Assembly (NCBI GenBank): GCA_019096195.1
Contig: JAGTXK010000275.1
Span: 248,001 to 312,000, forward strand
DNA length: 64,000 bases
Reading direction: 5' to 3'
Source of the DNA: Boletus sp. NGJ
Lineage: Eukaryota; Basidiomycota; Agaricomycetes; Boletales; Boletaceae
The position numbers and the translations under genes are program-made. Below, piece by piece: positions 1-11,330 of the stretch (its first letter is position 1; each line of letters opens with the position of its first letter). Under the pieces are notes generated by a model. It ran no database searches, was not told the DNA's origin, and saw only the letters and a list, made by a program, of their open reading frames with translations.

Positions 1-1793
1 GGTGAGGTCCATCTGTGCCGCAATTGAGTTCCCGTGCAAGTCGAAAGTACTACCGTGAGGTGGGTGACTCTGTGTTACGTCTGATGCTGCCGAGCTGTCG
101 TGTCGATTCGCAACCTGCTCGTCCTCTTCCTCGTCAGGGACTTGGGTACCATCCTTGGAGATGTCGCTACTCATTGGCGCGTACTCCGCTGTGTCTGCTA
201 GAGACGCTTGGTCTCCCCGCAAACCATGTGTCCCGAGCTCTTTCATCGCAGTTACCCCTGACTGAAAGCTAGTCCGGATCTTCATTGGCCGCAAGGCACT
301 CTTGTCACTCTCCGTGCTCCGCCGGCCTGAAAGGCTTTTATCCGCTTCGCGTCGGTACCACTCCATACTCTTGCTGATCGCTTGTGTCCACCGTGCAGCT
401 TCAACGGGGTGGTTTGCCCGCATAAACCATTTCTGCACCCCTGCCGTATGACCACGCGCTGGCGCGGAGTAAACTTCGAAGCGCGTTTTCTCGGTGCCCG
501 TGCCAGCTTTAAGAATTGCCGTCTTCATCGAAATTGCGCCTCTACTGGCAATCTCCTCCTCTTCCTGGTGTTTATAGTCTGCGGAAATCCACGTCAAAGC
601 TGTCCCATGATGATAGTATGACTACGAACATGAGAGAACGCCATCTTTGAGGACGAACCACCGAGTATTATACCCTCTGGCAACGTTTGTATATTTGTTC
701 AGGTACCCTTTCAGAACAGGTGGCTCGGAGACCGGTAAATCGATCAATGACTGATCATGATTCACGACTGTGGTTCTTCAGAAGAAACTTTGAGAAGATG
801 GAGGTATAAACTTACATTGGCGTAAGAATACTCTCACGCGATCGTCTTTGCCCAATCCATCGTAAGCCATCTTTCCTCGCCGGTCTCGCACGAACACATC
901 TGCTCCTGCACGTACAACAAGTTCTATTAACCGCAAGTCTTTCCGACGCGCCGTTTCATGTAAAAGTGAGGTCCCGGTCGTGTCGTCCAGATAGGACAGA
1001 TCAATCCCCTTTGCGCGCGGTGATTCTAATAGTGATACGAGGGCCTGACTGGGCTGGGCCTTCAAAGGGGAGAGTGCGTATGAGTGCAGCAATGACCTGT
1101 ATGATGCACTCAGGAAGGATCGCGAATCTGGGGGATATGAGGGATGAAACGAAAGAACTAGGACGGGCCGGCCTACCCTGTAAAACCTGCATGGTTTCCT
1201 TCCCTATTGCTACGTCCTTGCATGTACGTCCCTGGCTATCGCGGAGGGTATCATCTATCCCCTGTTGATCGAGAAGAAGCGATACAATGTCGGCGCGCCC
1301 AAGCGACACCGCGAGGTGGAGAGCAGTAGTACCGCTTCCTGGTGGGTGTGTACCATTCGGTGAAATGGCTCTGTGCGACAAGAGGAGCTGTACGGTCTCC
1401 ACTGTGGACGAATTCATAAGATTAAGTGACGCTTTTGGAGCAACCGAACAGCACGCACCGGAAGCGCAGCGGATGGCGAGGTGCAAAGCTGCAGCACCTG
1501 TGTTCAGGTCACCGTCAATTGAGTTCCGTCTCTCCTTGCCGATTTCGGTCAGGAAGGGATGGATAAGAGCAGGGTCGCCTAGGAGGTTGTTTTGTCAGCG
1601 TCCAGATGTTTGCCATGCCATGTGACCACATACCACTCCTAAGAGCAGAAAGCAACCTAACCTGCTGCAAAGGCTCCGCTGGGCCTGAAATACAACTCAA
1701 TGGTGAGCCACCAAAGTCGAACGGACCCGAAACATGAGAAAATATACCTGAAGCCCGAACACTGAAGGCAGAATGGCTGTCTTGCGAAGACAT
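1..1793 (-). CDS. OSH1: Oxysterol-binding protein Osh1/Swh1 type, 5' part (3' end beyond the window)
   Basis: Lipid-transfer protein of the OSBP family, acting at membrane contact sites. Exons on the minus strand: 1793-1748, 1684-1634, 1578-1177, 1127-816, 767-630, 578-<1; all junctions are GT..AG and the phases agree. The N-terminal part has ankyrin repeats (ALHLAVSLGRADIVSLLL; LLHETARRKDLRLIELV). A PH domain follows, beginning GYLNKYTNVARGYNTRWFVL and closing with AARWTQAISKSMEWYRREAD, with the exon join falling inside LSYYKHQEEE. A Ser/Thr-rich linker then stays open to base 1. The lipid-binding ORD domain and any FFAT motif must lie outside the window. The start ATG at 1793 is chosen because it opens the first exon that splices in frame. 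Ankyrin plus PH order is the Osh1/Osh2 architecture, so the family call is firm; the exact start is less so. Confidence 0.88.
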
Positions 1794-2437
1794 CGCTACC
1801 CAGCCGACCTTGTCGTTTCGGGTAGCTGGTGTCTCGAAAATTCTTCTGCTGGTCGTGGCTGGACTCGGCGGACAAGTATGAATGCCCTCCGCAGGTCGCT
1901 GTCCTGTTCAACGTGCAACGCGTTCAGGCCCACGTCTGTATCGATGTTAACCACGTGACCTACACCTGGACACATTGGTTCCGGAACAAGACAAGTTGGG
2001 GGAGTCGTCCTGTCAATGCTGTACTTATTTGCCGACTTCACGGCTATTGCAGAACTACCACAATCAGCAGTAAAGTTTATCCGTCCCAGGTGCTGATTTT
2101 TCGAAAAAAATTTCAAGGTATCTCAGGCCTTCGAGCATCATACCATAGTGGTATTGCAAAGTTCCCGAGCCGTTGCGTTCAAGTTGAAGTTACGCGTCAA
2201 GTGTTCGGGCAGCCAACTAACACCTGGAGTCTGGCCCTGCGCATTTGGTAGCTTCTCGACCTTTGCCGAATCCACACTTTGCAGAAAATGGTCATTTTTT
2301 TCTCATGTCTTCATCTCGGATAAAGTATTGAAGTATTCTTATCGTCCCACCCACCAAGCTTTGCGTCACGAGGGCTGATAGCGTTTGATTATTTAAAGAG
2401 ACAGCCTCAGTGCTGCCCACTGCACTACTGACACAAC
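1794..2437. other. Divergent intergenic region between OSH1 and the permease relic
   Basis: No coding exon recognised. It should contain the OSH1 promoter on the minus strand. An AT-rich TATA-like stretch (ATTATTTAAAG, about 2389) lies some 50 bp before the old start codon of the permease relic. Confidence 0.5.
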
Positions 2438-4685
2438 ATGAGCTTAGAGGACAACGCCGAGAAGAAATCTACATTCAACGTAGAGGTCGAATCTGCAGAA
2501 ATCGGTGGCGGCACGCCTGCACCTCTCATCCCACTGAGCCGCAAGTTGAAGAATCAGCACGTGGTTATGATAAGGTATGTAGTATAGTTTCTCATCCATG
2601 CACGCATCAACGTCCCCAGCCTTGGTGGGGTTATTGGTACTGGATTGTTTCTTGGAACTGCCTCTGCCCTAATGAATGGCGGTCCCGTCGGAATGCTGCT
2701 AGGGTACACATTTGTTGGAACAATCTGCTACTCCGTCATGGTGAGCTCTCGAACGAGGCCAGCCGTGCAGGAAGTCAACATCTTGACAGATAACAGTTGG
2801 TGAAATGATTGCATATCTACCCGTGGCAGGTGGTCACATCAAGCTGGCTGAACGCTTCATCGATCCCGCTTTCGCCTTTGCCTTGGGCTGGAATCTGTGG
2901 TACAATTGGACGATATTGATCGTGTTTTCAATCTCTAATGTATAGTTGACTTTACCCGGTATGTATTTACCACATAAGATTCATTTGTTTTGATGACTCT
3001 CTAGCTGAATTGTCCGCGGCCGCAACTGTCATTGATTTTTGCGACTGAAAGGTGAATAACGCTGTGTGGATCACGATGTGTTTGGTTGTCATCGTGAGCA
3101 TCAACGTTTTCGGGGTTGGTAAGTGCCTCTGTGAGCCGGCGTTGCGTATACGCTGAGGTCATCCAGGGGCATACGGAGAAGCAGAGTTCTGGTTTTGGTC
3201 AGTGCATCAAGTTCCTCACAAGTTGGGTTCTCTTCTAATTATTCCCCCTAGTTCTATTAAAGTAATCACAATTACCGGGATGATCATTCTTGGTATTGAC
3301 CTTGATTTGGGTGGAGGACCAAACCACGATCGTGTCGGTTTTAGATACTGGAGGGATCCGGGAGCTTTTGTCAACTTTGATGGCATACGAGGTGTGAAAG
3401 GGCATTTCCTCGGATGGGCCCGTGTCGTCCCCCAAGCAGCATTCTCGTACGTTGGTGCGGAGGTAGTTGCCGTATGTCTCGCCAATCCTCCCAAAATCCT
3501 TTTCTTATGGTGCCTGTAACCTGGGCGATAGATGGCAGCGGCAGAAGCCAAGAATCCCCGTCGTAATGTCCCAAGAGCAGTCCGAAGGATATATTTCCGC
3601 CTTCTCGTATTCTATATCGGTGGTGTGCTCGTCATTGGACTACTCGTGCTGTCGAACAATCCTCTGCTCAACGTCGATTCTGGGAATTCATCCGCGGCGC
3701 CATTTGTTATTGCTATTAATCAGGCTGGTATCAAGGGTCTCCCGTCAGTGAGTTGCGATGATTGATTTCCCTAGACATTTGGCTAGAAAGCTTATCATGG
3801 TTGTCAATGCCGCTGTATTGTCTTCAGCTTGGTCTGCCGCTTCCAGTGATCTTTACATTGCATCCCGGGACTATGTATTTGCCACCTATTGTACATTTCG
3901 CCATGGTGCTGATCTCGGATTTACTCAGACGGTCTTGCTGCTTCTCGCAGTGCTCCTAAGATCTTCTTGCGGACATCCCGGTCCGGGTTGCCTTATGTCT
4001 CTGTGGCCTTTTGTGCTTGTTTTTCACTTTTAGCATACATGGCCGTAGGGGAACAGTTCCGGCATGGTTTTCGCTTGGTTCTCTAGCATGACTGCCACTT
4101 GTGGGCTGACCACATGGTTCGGGATTGGCGTCACTTATCTCCGATTCTATGGTGGTTTGCATGCGCAAAACCTTGATAGGAGGAAGCTCCCGTATACGTC
4201 GAGGCTTCAACCGTATGCAGCTTGGTGGGTCGTGTGTGCATCAGCTGCCACTATGTTTGTGCGTTTCATCTACCTCGCTCCTCCGACACGTATCATTCAT
4301 CTTCTCTGAATCTTGTCTGCGTCACCAATTGGTTGCAACAGTTTAGTGCCTGGGAGGTTTTTCTGAGGGATGAATGGTCTACGGCTACCTTCGTGACCAA
4401 CTACCTGCCTATCATGCTCTTTCCGGTTCTCTATGTATCTGCAAAAGTGATCACGAGAGTGCCTCTCGTCACAACAAGCGAGATGGACTTTATATCAGGC
4501 CTGTCCGAGATTGATGCCATTACGTCTGTCTTCATTTTTCTTGAGCAAGCTTCGTCCTTTTAACGTGGCACTTACTAAACATAACGACCCGCCACCAAAG
4601 AACTGGATCGAGGCTGTATGGATGTGGTTGGCAAGTACAGCTTGACTCTTTGTCTGACCTTCCACTCAACCCTTTGTAGATGTAG
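2438..4685 (+). pseudogene. Amino-acid permease (APC superfamily) pseudogene
   Basis: Relic of a 12-TM fungal amino-acid permease, paralogous to the intact gene on the minus strand at 52.1-54.4 kb. Matching blocks appear in order: LGGVIGTGLFLGTASALMNG, GEMIAYLPVAGGHIKLAERF, KVITITGMIILGIDLDLGGG, EAKNPRRNVPRAVRRIYFR, TTWFGIGVTYLRFYGGL and the last residues WMWLM, which are split by an intron in both copies. Damage: an in-frame TGA at 3046-3048 inside the block equivalent to SYWDKTTSPGVW; an extra G near 4048-4051 that shifts frame inside the GNSSGMVFAW block; and a donor after the LYIAS block that reads GG where the intact gene has GT. The start ATG at 2438 and the first intron donor are still recognisable. 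It was probably a functional second permease that decayed in place. Confidence 0.82.
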
Positions 4686-4890
4686 GATTCTGGCCCGGAA
4701 CCAAACACTACTCACGTTCATAGGAAACCATACATGGTAAATGTAGCAAGAAACACAACAAGTTTTGTAACTTCGTGGCTAGACCTCATCACATCACGTG
4801 TCCGCCTTGATTTACATCCGTGGCGTGGTGAGTTCGATTAAGTTTGATCAAGAGTTTGATACTTCAAAACCGTTTCGGACTATGGCAGAA

Positions 4891-5035
4891 CCCCGAAGGT
4901 GTCCATATCCTTTCTCTTTTTCTTTTTCTGCCTTGCAGTTGAGGTTGCTTCCATCGTCTGGAGTCGGGTCGACATGGCCGCAGGCTGCTGCCAGCGATAC
5001 TAGTACTATCTGGGCAAGTATCTCAAGAATTGGAC
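4891..5035 (+). repeat. Left arm of an inverted repeat flanking auxin-carrier copy A
   Basis: About 145 bp whose reverse complement recurs at 7290-7430 with clear but imperfect identity. Shared words include GAAGGTGTCCAT, TTTCTGCCTTGCAGT, TCGGGTCGACATGGCCGC and TTGCCAGCGA/CTGCCAGCGA. The pair encloses auxin-carrier copy A. It is not seen around copies B, C or D. Confidence 0.7.
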
Positions 5036-5173
5036 GCCATTACTTATGTAAACATGGACGTAGATTTCAGGGCCCTGACAATGTTATGGGCGTCACTGAT
5101 ACCATTACTTAAACACGGCCCTAGAGCTTCAGGGCCTCCACAGTATGCCCTGCGACAAGTTCGTCTCTTTTTC

Positions 5174-6976
5174 ATGATTTCCATCGGTGAGCTCATCTGG
5201 GTGTCTGTTCAACCACTCATCCGCCTGTATGCTTAATCAGTCCGCTGCACTTTCCCGGCCTGGCTGATCACATTCTGTGAGATAGGCTTTCTATGTGTCA
5301 CAGCCGGCTTTACCATCACCAAAGCGGGACTACTACCCGCTGTGGCAGCTCGCGGTGCTGGGCAAATGTTGCTCGTAAGTTATGCTACTCGAAAAGACGA
5401 GAGCGCTCAACGAAAAAAAAGAATGTCACTGTCCCGAGTCTCATGTTTTCCAGGATCATTCCGGTCTTTAGTTCTGCCAACGTCGGCGCACTTGGTAAGA
5501 CAGCGCTTGTTTTCGAATCATCCAGTACCCACCGCAATTCTCTCCAGGTCCTCTCGTCTTCATTGCACTGTTGTACGAGGCGATCGGCATCGCGATATCG
5601 TGGATCATCAAACAAATATTTTGGGTTCCACACCGCTTTCGATATGGAATCCTGGTCGCTGGCGGATGGGGTAATATTGGCGACATTCGTGAGTCTAGGA
5701 TCATCATCCCACGTACATCCTTGCCGATGATCTATCTATCTCGATATCAATAGCGATTGCCGTCGTCATGAGCCTCATGGCTACCGCTCCATTCAATGGT
5801 ACATCGGATGAAAACTTGGCAGTTGCCTACATAGCCGTCTTCACGCTCATGTTCTGTGTATGTTTGCATCATGTCTGTTCTCATTCTACATGACAGGCTA
5901 TTATCCACAAGATTACCCTCTTTCCACTCGGAGGTGCTAATTGGGTAGCAATGGATTTCCGAGGACCGGACGTTATCAACGAGGACGTACAGGAGCGGTT
6001 GAAAACCAAACAAAAGTATCTCGGTGCAGCGATCGAGCGCGTTGTTATCTCGTTAAAGGGGCTTTTTCATCTCAGAAGACCTCAAGCCACGAACATTGAC
6101 TACTATGACGAGAGGATAGTGGCTCCGGCGCACCATCCGTCAGAGCCACCAATTACATCCCTTGGTCTGCACGATGACCCTTCTTCGCCGTGTACGATGA
6201 CTGTCCCACACACCGCCGAAGTGGTAGAGACGAAAAGCGATCCCGCTGTTCCTCTTCGCCACCGTCTCGCTCGATTTGTTTCCAGCTTCGTTCAAACGCT
6301 AATTATGCCTTGTTCTTTTTCCATCATCTTGGCATTCATCATATCTCTCGTCCCCGTTCTCAAAGCATTATTCGTCCCCGATGTTCCTGGAGTGAATATG
6401 CTACTTGCGCCGGACGGTCAACCCCCGCTTGCCATCATATTAAACACAACGACATTCATCGGGAATGCTTCAGTGCCATTGGGATTAATGACTCCTGGCT
6501 CGGCGTTAGCGAGACTGGAGGTTCCTGGCGGACGTCTTCGTTCCCTTCCACTCGGGGCTGTGGGTGCGTTAGCCATTGGGCGGATGGTCGTGATGCCCAT
6601 CCTTGGCGTACTCATCACCCAAGGATTAACCCAAGTGGGGTTGTTGGACGCCAACGACCACGTCCTACGATTCGTGTGCATGTGCGTCATCTTGCTAAGT
6701 TGTTGCGTTCTTCATTACACAAGTTCATATCGACGACATCGTGTAGCTTCCTGTCCTGTTTACCATCGGCGACGACTCAGGTAGGCGATCTAAGTCGGTA
6801 CGGTTCCTCATCACGATGTTCGACAACTCTTGTTTCGCTAGGTTCTATTGACGCAAGTCTACTCTGGAACGGGCAATGCGCAGCATCTCTCGGTGTTCCT
6901 TATTCCACAGTATATTCTCATGTTCATCACGATGACTGCGTTGACAGCTTACACGTTATATTTACTCTTCGGTTAG
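5174..6976 (+). CDS. Auxin efflux carrier family (membrane transport protein) copy A, near-intact
   Basis: Multi-pass carrier of the PIN/auxin-efflux superfamily (Mem_trans); fungal members are ER or plasma-membrane proteins of uncertain substrate. Splicing parallels copy B: first exon MISIGELIWVSVQPLIRL, then blocks PSLMFSRIIPVFSSANVGAL, WIIKQIFWVPHRFRYGILV, MSLMATAPFNGTSDENLAVA, a hydrophilic central loop (VETKSDPAVPLRHRLARFV), the C-terminal helices (GVLITQGLTQVGLLDANDHV) and a last exon ending TALTAYTLYLLFG before TAG. One problem: at the exon-2 acceptor (about 5286) the sequence has GGCTTT where the other copies have GGTTT. The extra base breaks the phase, so copy A carries a 1-nt frameshift there or uses another splice site. 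All other junctions agree with copy B. Confidence 0.62.
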
Positions 6977-7136
6977 AGTGTATCGTCCTTTGTGAAAGAC
7001 CTCGGAATTTTACTCTATCGTGCCTAGGGAAGATCGTGTTTTGTAGAACGGGGTGGTTCCTTGATCGCATTGTATGTATAATACACAAAGCACATGTATG
7101 TATGTAGACGTCGATGAACATTCTCGGTGTTGTTTA

Positions 7137-7842
7137 CTTTTGACTCGCTGGCTCGTCCGTTTCAATGCACGTCAAAATGAAACGAGCGAAAACGTCGGAG
7201 GGCAACCAAATTCAGCGGACCCTACTTCAGTTAGTAAGTTACAGCATTGTCAACCGATGTCTTTTGCTGACATTGTAACTTTTGGGAACTGGTCGTGGAC
7301 TCTGAGATACTCGTTCGGATAGTACTAGCGCAGTGGTCGCTGGCAACCACCCGCGGCCATGTCGACCCGACTTCAGACGATGAAAGCAGCCGGCCTGGAC
7401 TGCAAGGCAGAAAGGGGGGGGAGAAGGACATGGACACCTTCAGGGGTGTACTGACCGTTATCTAAACTCACTACGCCACTGATTGGCAGATGAGAGTGAC
7501 CGGTACCGCGGCCATATGAGACTCGGATCCGATGAAGCGAGATGAAATTTACTGATAACAGTGATAAGATGAGATGCTATTCATTTGGCTCACTATGCTT
7601 AGTAGTAAGCTCAGGTAAGAATACCTCGTTAGCTCAAGAGTAAGTAGCAGGCATGAAAGAATATAGCTAAAGTAAAGAATGAAGATGCTGACACGTGGAC
7701 ACGTAATACGACTTTTAGGCCCACTGGCAGGGCTAGAGGCTAACTTAGGCCCATTCGGCAGCCCTCCGTTTTTGCTCGTTTGCTTCCGTCTCGTTTCATT
7801 TTTACGTGCAAACGGACGAGCCAGCGAGCCAAAACGAACGGT
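7137..7842. repeat. Imperfect inverted repeat in non-coding spacer between carrier copies A and B
   Basis: The stretch at 7140-7210 (GACTCGCTGGCTCGTCCGTT ... ACGTCGGAGGGC) returns in reverse complement at 7745-7840. Related GGAGGGCAGCC / AACGGACGCAAACGGAGG words also occur upstream of carrier copies B (about 8190-8260), C (about 16,590-16,640) and D (about 23,350-23,400). No gene was recognised in 6,977-8,060; apart from these repeats and the right inverted-repeat arm the spacer looks non-coding. Confidence 0.5.
7290..7430 (-). repeat. Right arm of the inverted repeat flanking auxin-carrier copy A
   Basis: Reverse-complement partner of 4891-5035; the shared words are given there. Together the arms bracket about 2.3 kb containing carrier copy A. 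Confidence 0.7.
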
Positions 7843-8059
7843 GTGTTGAGTGGTTGTAACTGCCATGCATGTCGATCGCCGCACTGGCAGTAGTCACACA
7901 TAGTCGCACGTAGGTCAACGTAGTCATAAGCACATAGCATACGAAGCCTATCGAGACTCGTCAAGCAGTGTTCCGTCCTCTGTGGAGCTCCACTTAGCTT
8001 AACGAGAAACCTTCTCGTTCGGAGTGTTTCACGTTGAGTCATTAAGGGGTAGGCCGAGG

Positions 8060-8350
8060 TTTCTGGACTATCTGTAATGACAGTGGGAGTAAAATGAAAA
8101 TGTAGCACCAAAACTGGGCCTAAGTTAGACTATTCAAAGTACTTGAAACAAGAGTGTGACTGTTTTTATGTAAGGAATAAGCTGCCGAACGCTCCTCCGT
8201 TTCCAAAGGGTAGGAATCTAAAACGACACGAAACGGACGCAAACGGAGGGCAGCCCCTACCGAAAGGGCTTAGCTGTCACCATTCCTCGAATATAAGATA
8301 TGGACACCAGACTTCATGCTTCAGGGTCTCCCTGAGTTCCTGTATTTTCC
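8060..8350 (+). promoter_or_regulatory. Upstream block shared by auxin-carrier copies B, C and D
   Basis: Word order is conserved in front of three carrier copies: CTGTAATGACAGTGG, CTATTCAAAGTACTTGAAA, GGAATAAG(C/T)TGCC, GAAAGGGCTTAGCTG, then CTCGAATATAA(A/G)A about 45-60 bp before the start. Equivalent blocks lie at about 16,450-16,690 (C) and 23,200-23,490 (D). Conservation ahead of one intact and two broken genes fits duplication of gene plus promoter; the AATATAA(A)A word is a TATA-like candidate. Confidence 0.5.
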
Positions 8351-10145
8351 ATGATTCCCGCCGGTGAGCTTATCTGGGTGTCTGTTCAACCACTCATTCG
8401 CTTGTACGCTTCACTGGTCCATGCACTGCACTTTCACGGCCTGGCTAATCGCATTCTATGAGATAGGTTTCTATGTGTCGCAACTGGCTTTACCATCACC
8501 AAAGCGGGGCTGCTACCCGCTGTGGCAGCTCGCGGTGCTGGACAAATATTGCTCGTAAGTCAATTGCGCTACTCGGCGGAAAACGAGATCACTCAACGGA
8601 ACAAAAGAACATCACAATCCCGAGTCTTATGTTCTCCCGGATCGTTCCGGTCTTTAGTTCTGCCAACGTCGGCGCACTTGGTAAGACAGCGCTTGTTTTC
8701 GAATCATCCAGTACCCACCGCAATTCTCTCCAGGTCCTCTCGTCTTCATTGCACTGTTGTACGAGGCGATCGGCATCGCGATATCGTGGATCATCAAACA
8801 AATATTTTGGGTTCCACACCGCTTTCGATATGGAATCCTGGTCGCTGGCGGATGGGGTAATATTGGCGACATTCGTGAGTCTAGGATCATCATCCCACGT
8901 ACATCCTTGCCGATGATTTATCTATCTCGATATCAATAGCAATTGCCGTCGTCATGAGTCTCATGGCTACCGCTCCATTCAATGGTACATCGGATGAAAA
9001 CTTGGCAGTTGCCTACATAGCCGTCTTCACGCTCATGTTCTGTGTATGTTTGCATCATGTCTGTTCTCATTCTACATGACAGGCTATTATCCACAAGATT
9101 ACCCTCTTTCCACTCGGAGGTGCTAATTGGGTAGCAATGGATTTCCGAGGACCGGACGTTATCGACGAGGACGTACAGGAGCGGTTGAAAACCAAACAAA
9201 AGTATCTTAGGGCAGCGATCGAGCGCGTTGTTATCTCGTTAAAGGGGCTTTTTCATCTCAGAAGACCTCAAGCCGTGAACAGTCACTATGATGACGAGAA
9301 GGTAGTAGCTCCGTCAGAGTCGCCAATTCCGTCCTTTGATCAGGACGATGAGCCCCCTTCGCCGGGTACGACGATTGTCCAACACACCACCGAAGTGGTA
9401 GAGACGAAAAGCGATCCCGCTGTTCCTCTTCGCCACCGTCTCGCTCGATTTGTTTCCAGCTTCGTTCAAACGCTAATTATGCCTTGTTCCTTTTCCATCA
9501 TCTTGGCATTTCTCATATCTCTTGTTCCAATTCTCAAAGCATTATTCGTCCCTGATGTGCCTGGAGTTAACATGCCACCGGTGCCAGACGGTCAACCCCC
9601 GCTTGCCATCATATTAAACACAGCGACATTCATCGGGGATGCTTCAGTGCCATTGGGATTAATGAACCTTGGCTCGGTGTTAGCAAGACTGGAGGTTCCT
9701 GGTGGACGTCTTCGTTCCCTTCCACTCGGGGCTGTGGGTGCGTTAGCCGTTGGGCGGATGGTCGTGATCCCCATCCTTGGCGTTCTCATTACCCAGGGAT
9801 TGACCCAAGTGGGGTTGTTGGACGCCAACGACCACGTCCTACGATTCGTGTGCATGTACGTCATCTTGCTGCGTTCTTCATTTACACAAGTTCATACTAT
9901 CAACGACAACGTGCAGCTTCCTGTCCTGTTTACCATCGGCGACGACCCAGGTAAGCAATCTCGGTCGGTACGGCCCTTCGTCACGATGTTCGACACCTTG
10001 TTTTTGCTAGGTTTTCTTGACGCAAGTCCATTCTGGAACGGGCAATGCGCAACACATCGCGGTGTTCCTTATTCTACAGTATATTCTCATGTTCGTCACG
10101 ATGACCGCGTTGACGGCGTGCACGTTACATTTACTCTTCGGTTAA
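8351..10145 (+). CDS. Auxin efflux carrier family (membrane transport protein) copy B, intact
   Basis: Predicted carrier of the auxin-efflux superfamily, 466 residues. Exons: 8351-8403, 8467-8554, 8608-8680, 8734-8874, 8940-9043, 9083-9855, 9917-9950, 10011-10145; they sum to 1,401 nt, every junction is GT..AG and the phases agree. N-terminal helices include PLIRLFLCVATGFTITKAGL and PSLMFSRIVPVFSSANVGAL. The middle is a hydrophilic loop rich in Ser, Pro, Asp and Glu, between the block DFRGPDVIDEDVQER and the block VPLRHRLARFVSSFVQTL. C-terminal helices carry GVLITQGLTQVGLLDANDHV and FLSCLPSATTQVFLTQVHSG, ending TLHLLFG. This helix-loop-helix plan fits the family. It is the only clearly intact member among six copies or fragments in the window. 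Substrate and membrane are unknown; fungal homologues need not move auxin. Confidence 0.85.
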
Positions 10146-11330
10146 AGTGGGGCCATTGTGACCGACATTACTCTATCGTTCCTATGGAAGATGGCAGTGT
10201 TTTTGTGGAACGGCGTGAGTGCATTGGTTGCATTGCACGCATACATGATAGACAAAGTACATTCGCCGATACCGAGTGTAGATAGATTTTCTTACCATGG
10301 TCATTACTTTTCTAATCGGCAACGCCCGCGCTTCTACACGTATACATTAGCTAACTACTATATGATGTTCTTACAGAGTAGCCGGAGGACTTGCAGTCCT
10401 CATTCGTTAGGCTTTGCCCTCCATTACCTTTCTCCTGATCATACTATCGGGAGCAACAAATATGAATGCAGTATGAGATTCATGCATCATTAGAGTGCAT
10501 TTTGGCTGGGAGAGGGCTCGAGTGTAGCTCCTCGTTGCTATGCATTATGATAGAGCCTACTTTGTTCCTAATTCATCCTAACCCTCGGATGAAAAGGGGA
10601 ATTTGTCGATTTGTCAAATGGAATACGTACCAACGCTCGTGGTCTGTAAAAGCCATAGATGCACTGCGTCGCACTACAATATAGACCCGAGCTTGAACGG
10701 ATAGACGAGACATTCCGCGCTGATCCTCGTCACTGTACACGAAATGCTCACACGACAGAGTACGAAAACATGCTTTTTTCGATAAGCATAGCTGCAAAAG
10801 TGACAAGTTCAAACGCAATCGATTTGATATCAAGCTCTTGGTATTGAATCGATCGTGTTTCACCTTGTCTCCCGTTCCGGCGAGAGTCTGTCTTATTCAA
10901 GAGACATCGAGTGGGAGAGATCAGCCCCTGTGCATGTAGTTGGTGCGAGTGGTGTAATGCTGGTCGTCCTTCACTTGGATCAGGAAGAGATGGAGTGTTG
11001 TTGGGCTTCACCGACTACCAAGAAAAGGGACGATCGAGCGTACATTCGACGCGCACACCCCTTTCTTGGTGACTCTTTGACGATATGAGTGAAATAGGAA
11101 TAGGGTTTGTTATCCTCCGAGGTCCGCCTCTGCGCTGAGATCCTGCCAGACGAGATCAAACGTGTTTTTCGGCAGAGTTGCCAGAAAAAAAGTCACTGAC
11201 CGTGCACCAACACTACCCAATCTGCTGCACACCTAGTTCATACGTGGGTACGGTCGCGGGCTACGGTGAACAACTCTCCGTATGCCCTTTGTGGGTGGAA
11301 AAGCCGCTTGGAACGCGTTTTTTATGAATG
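10146..11330 (+). repeat. Spacer downstream of carrier copy B, repeated after copies C and D
   Basis: Pieces recur after copy C (18,187-18,830) and in part after copy D (25,408-25,620): GGGAATTTGTCGATTTGTCAA/GTGATTTGTCGATTAGTCAA, CTACAATATAGACCCGAGCTTG, GTACACGAAATGCTCACACGA and TCAGCCCCTGTGCATGTAGT. The last 220 bp also match the end of the copy-C spacer (TGCGCTGAGATCCTGCCAGA, GGTGAACAACTCTCCGTATG/TATC). No reading frame with recognisable protein was found. It behaves as the 3' portion of the duplicated carrier unit. Confidence 0.6.

Noticed and set aside
9137-10285. Single 382-codon frame across the 3' half of carrier copy B
   Set aside because: Reading past 9,855 runs through two conserved introns; splicing restores FLSCLPSATTQVFLTQV and a normal C-terminus ending LLFG.
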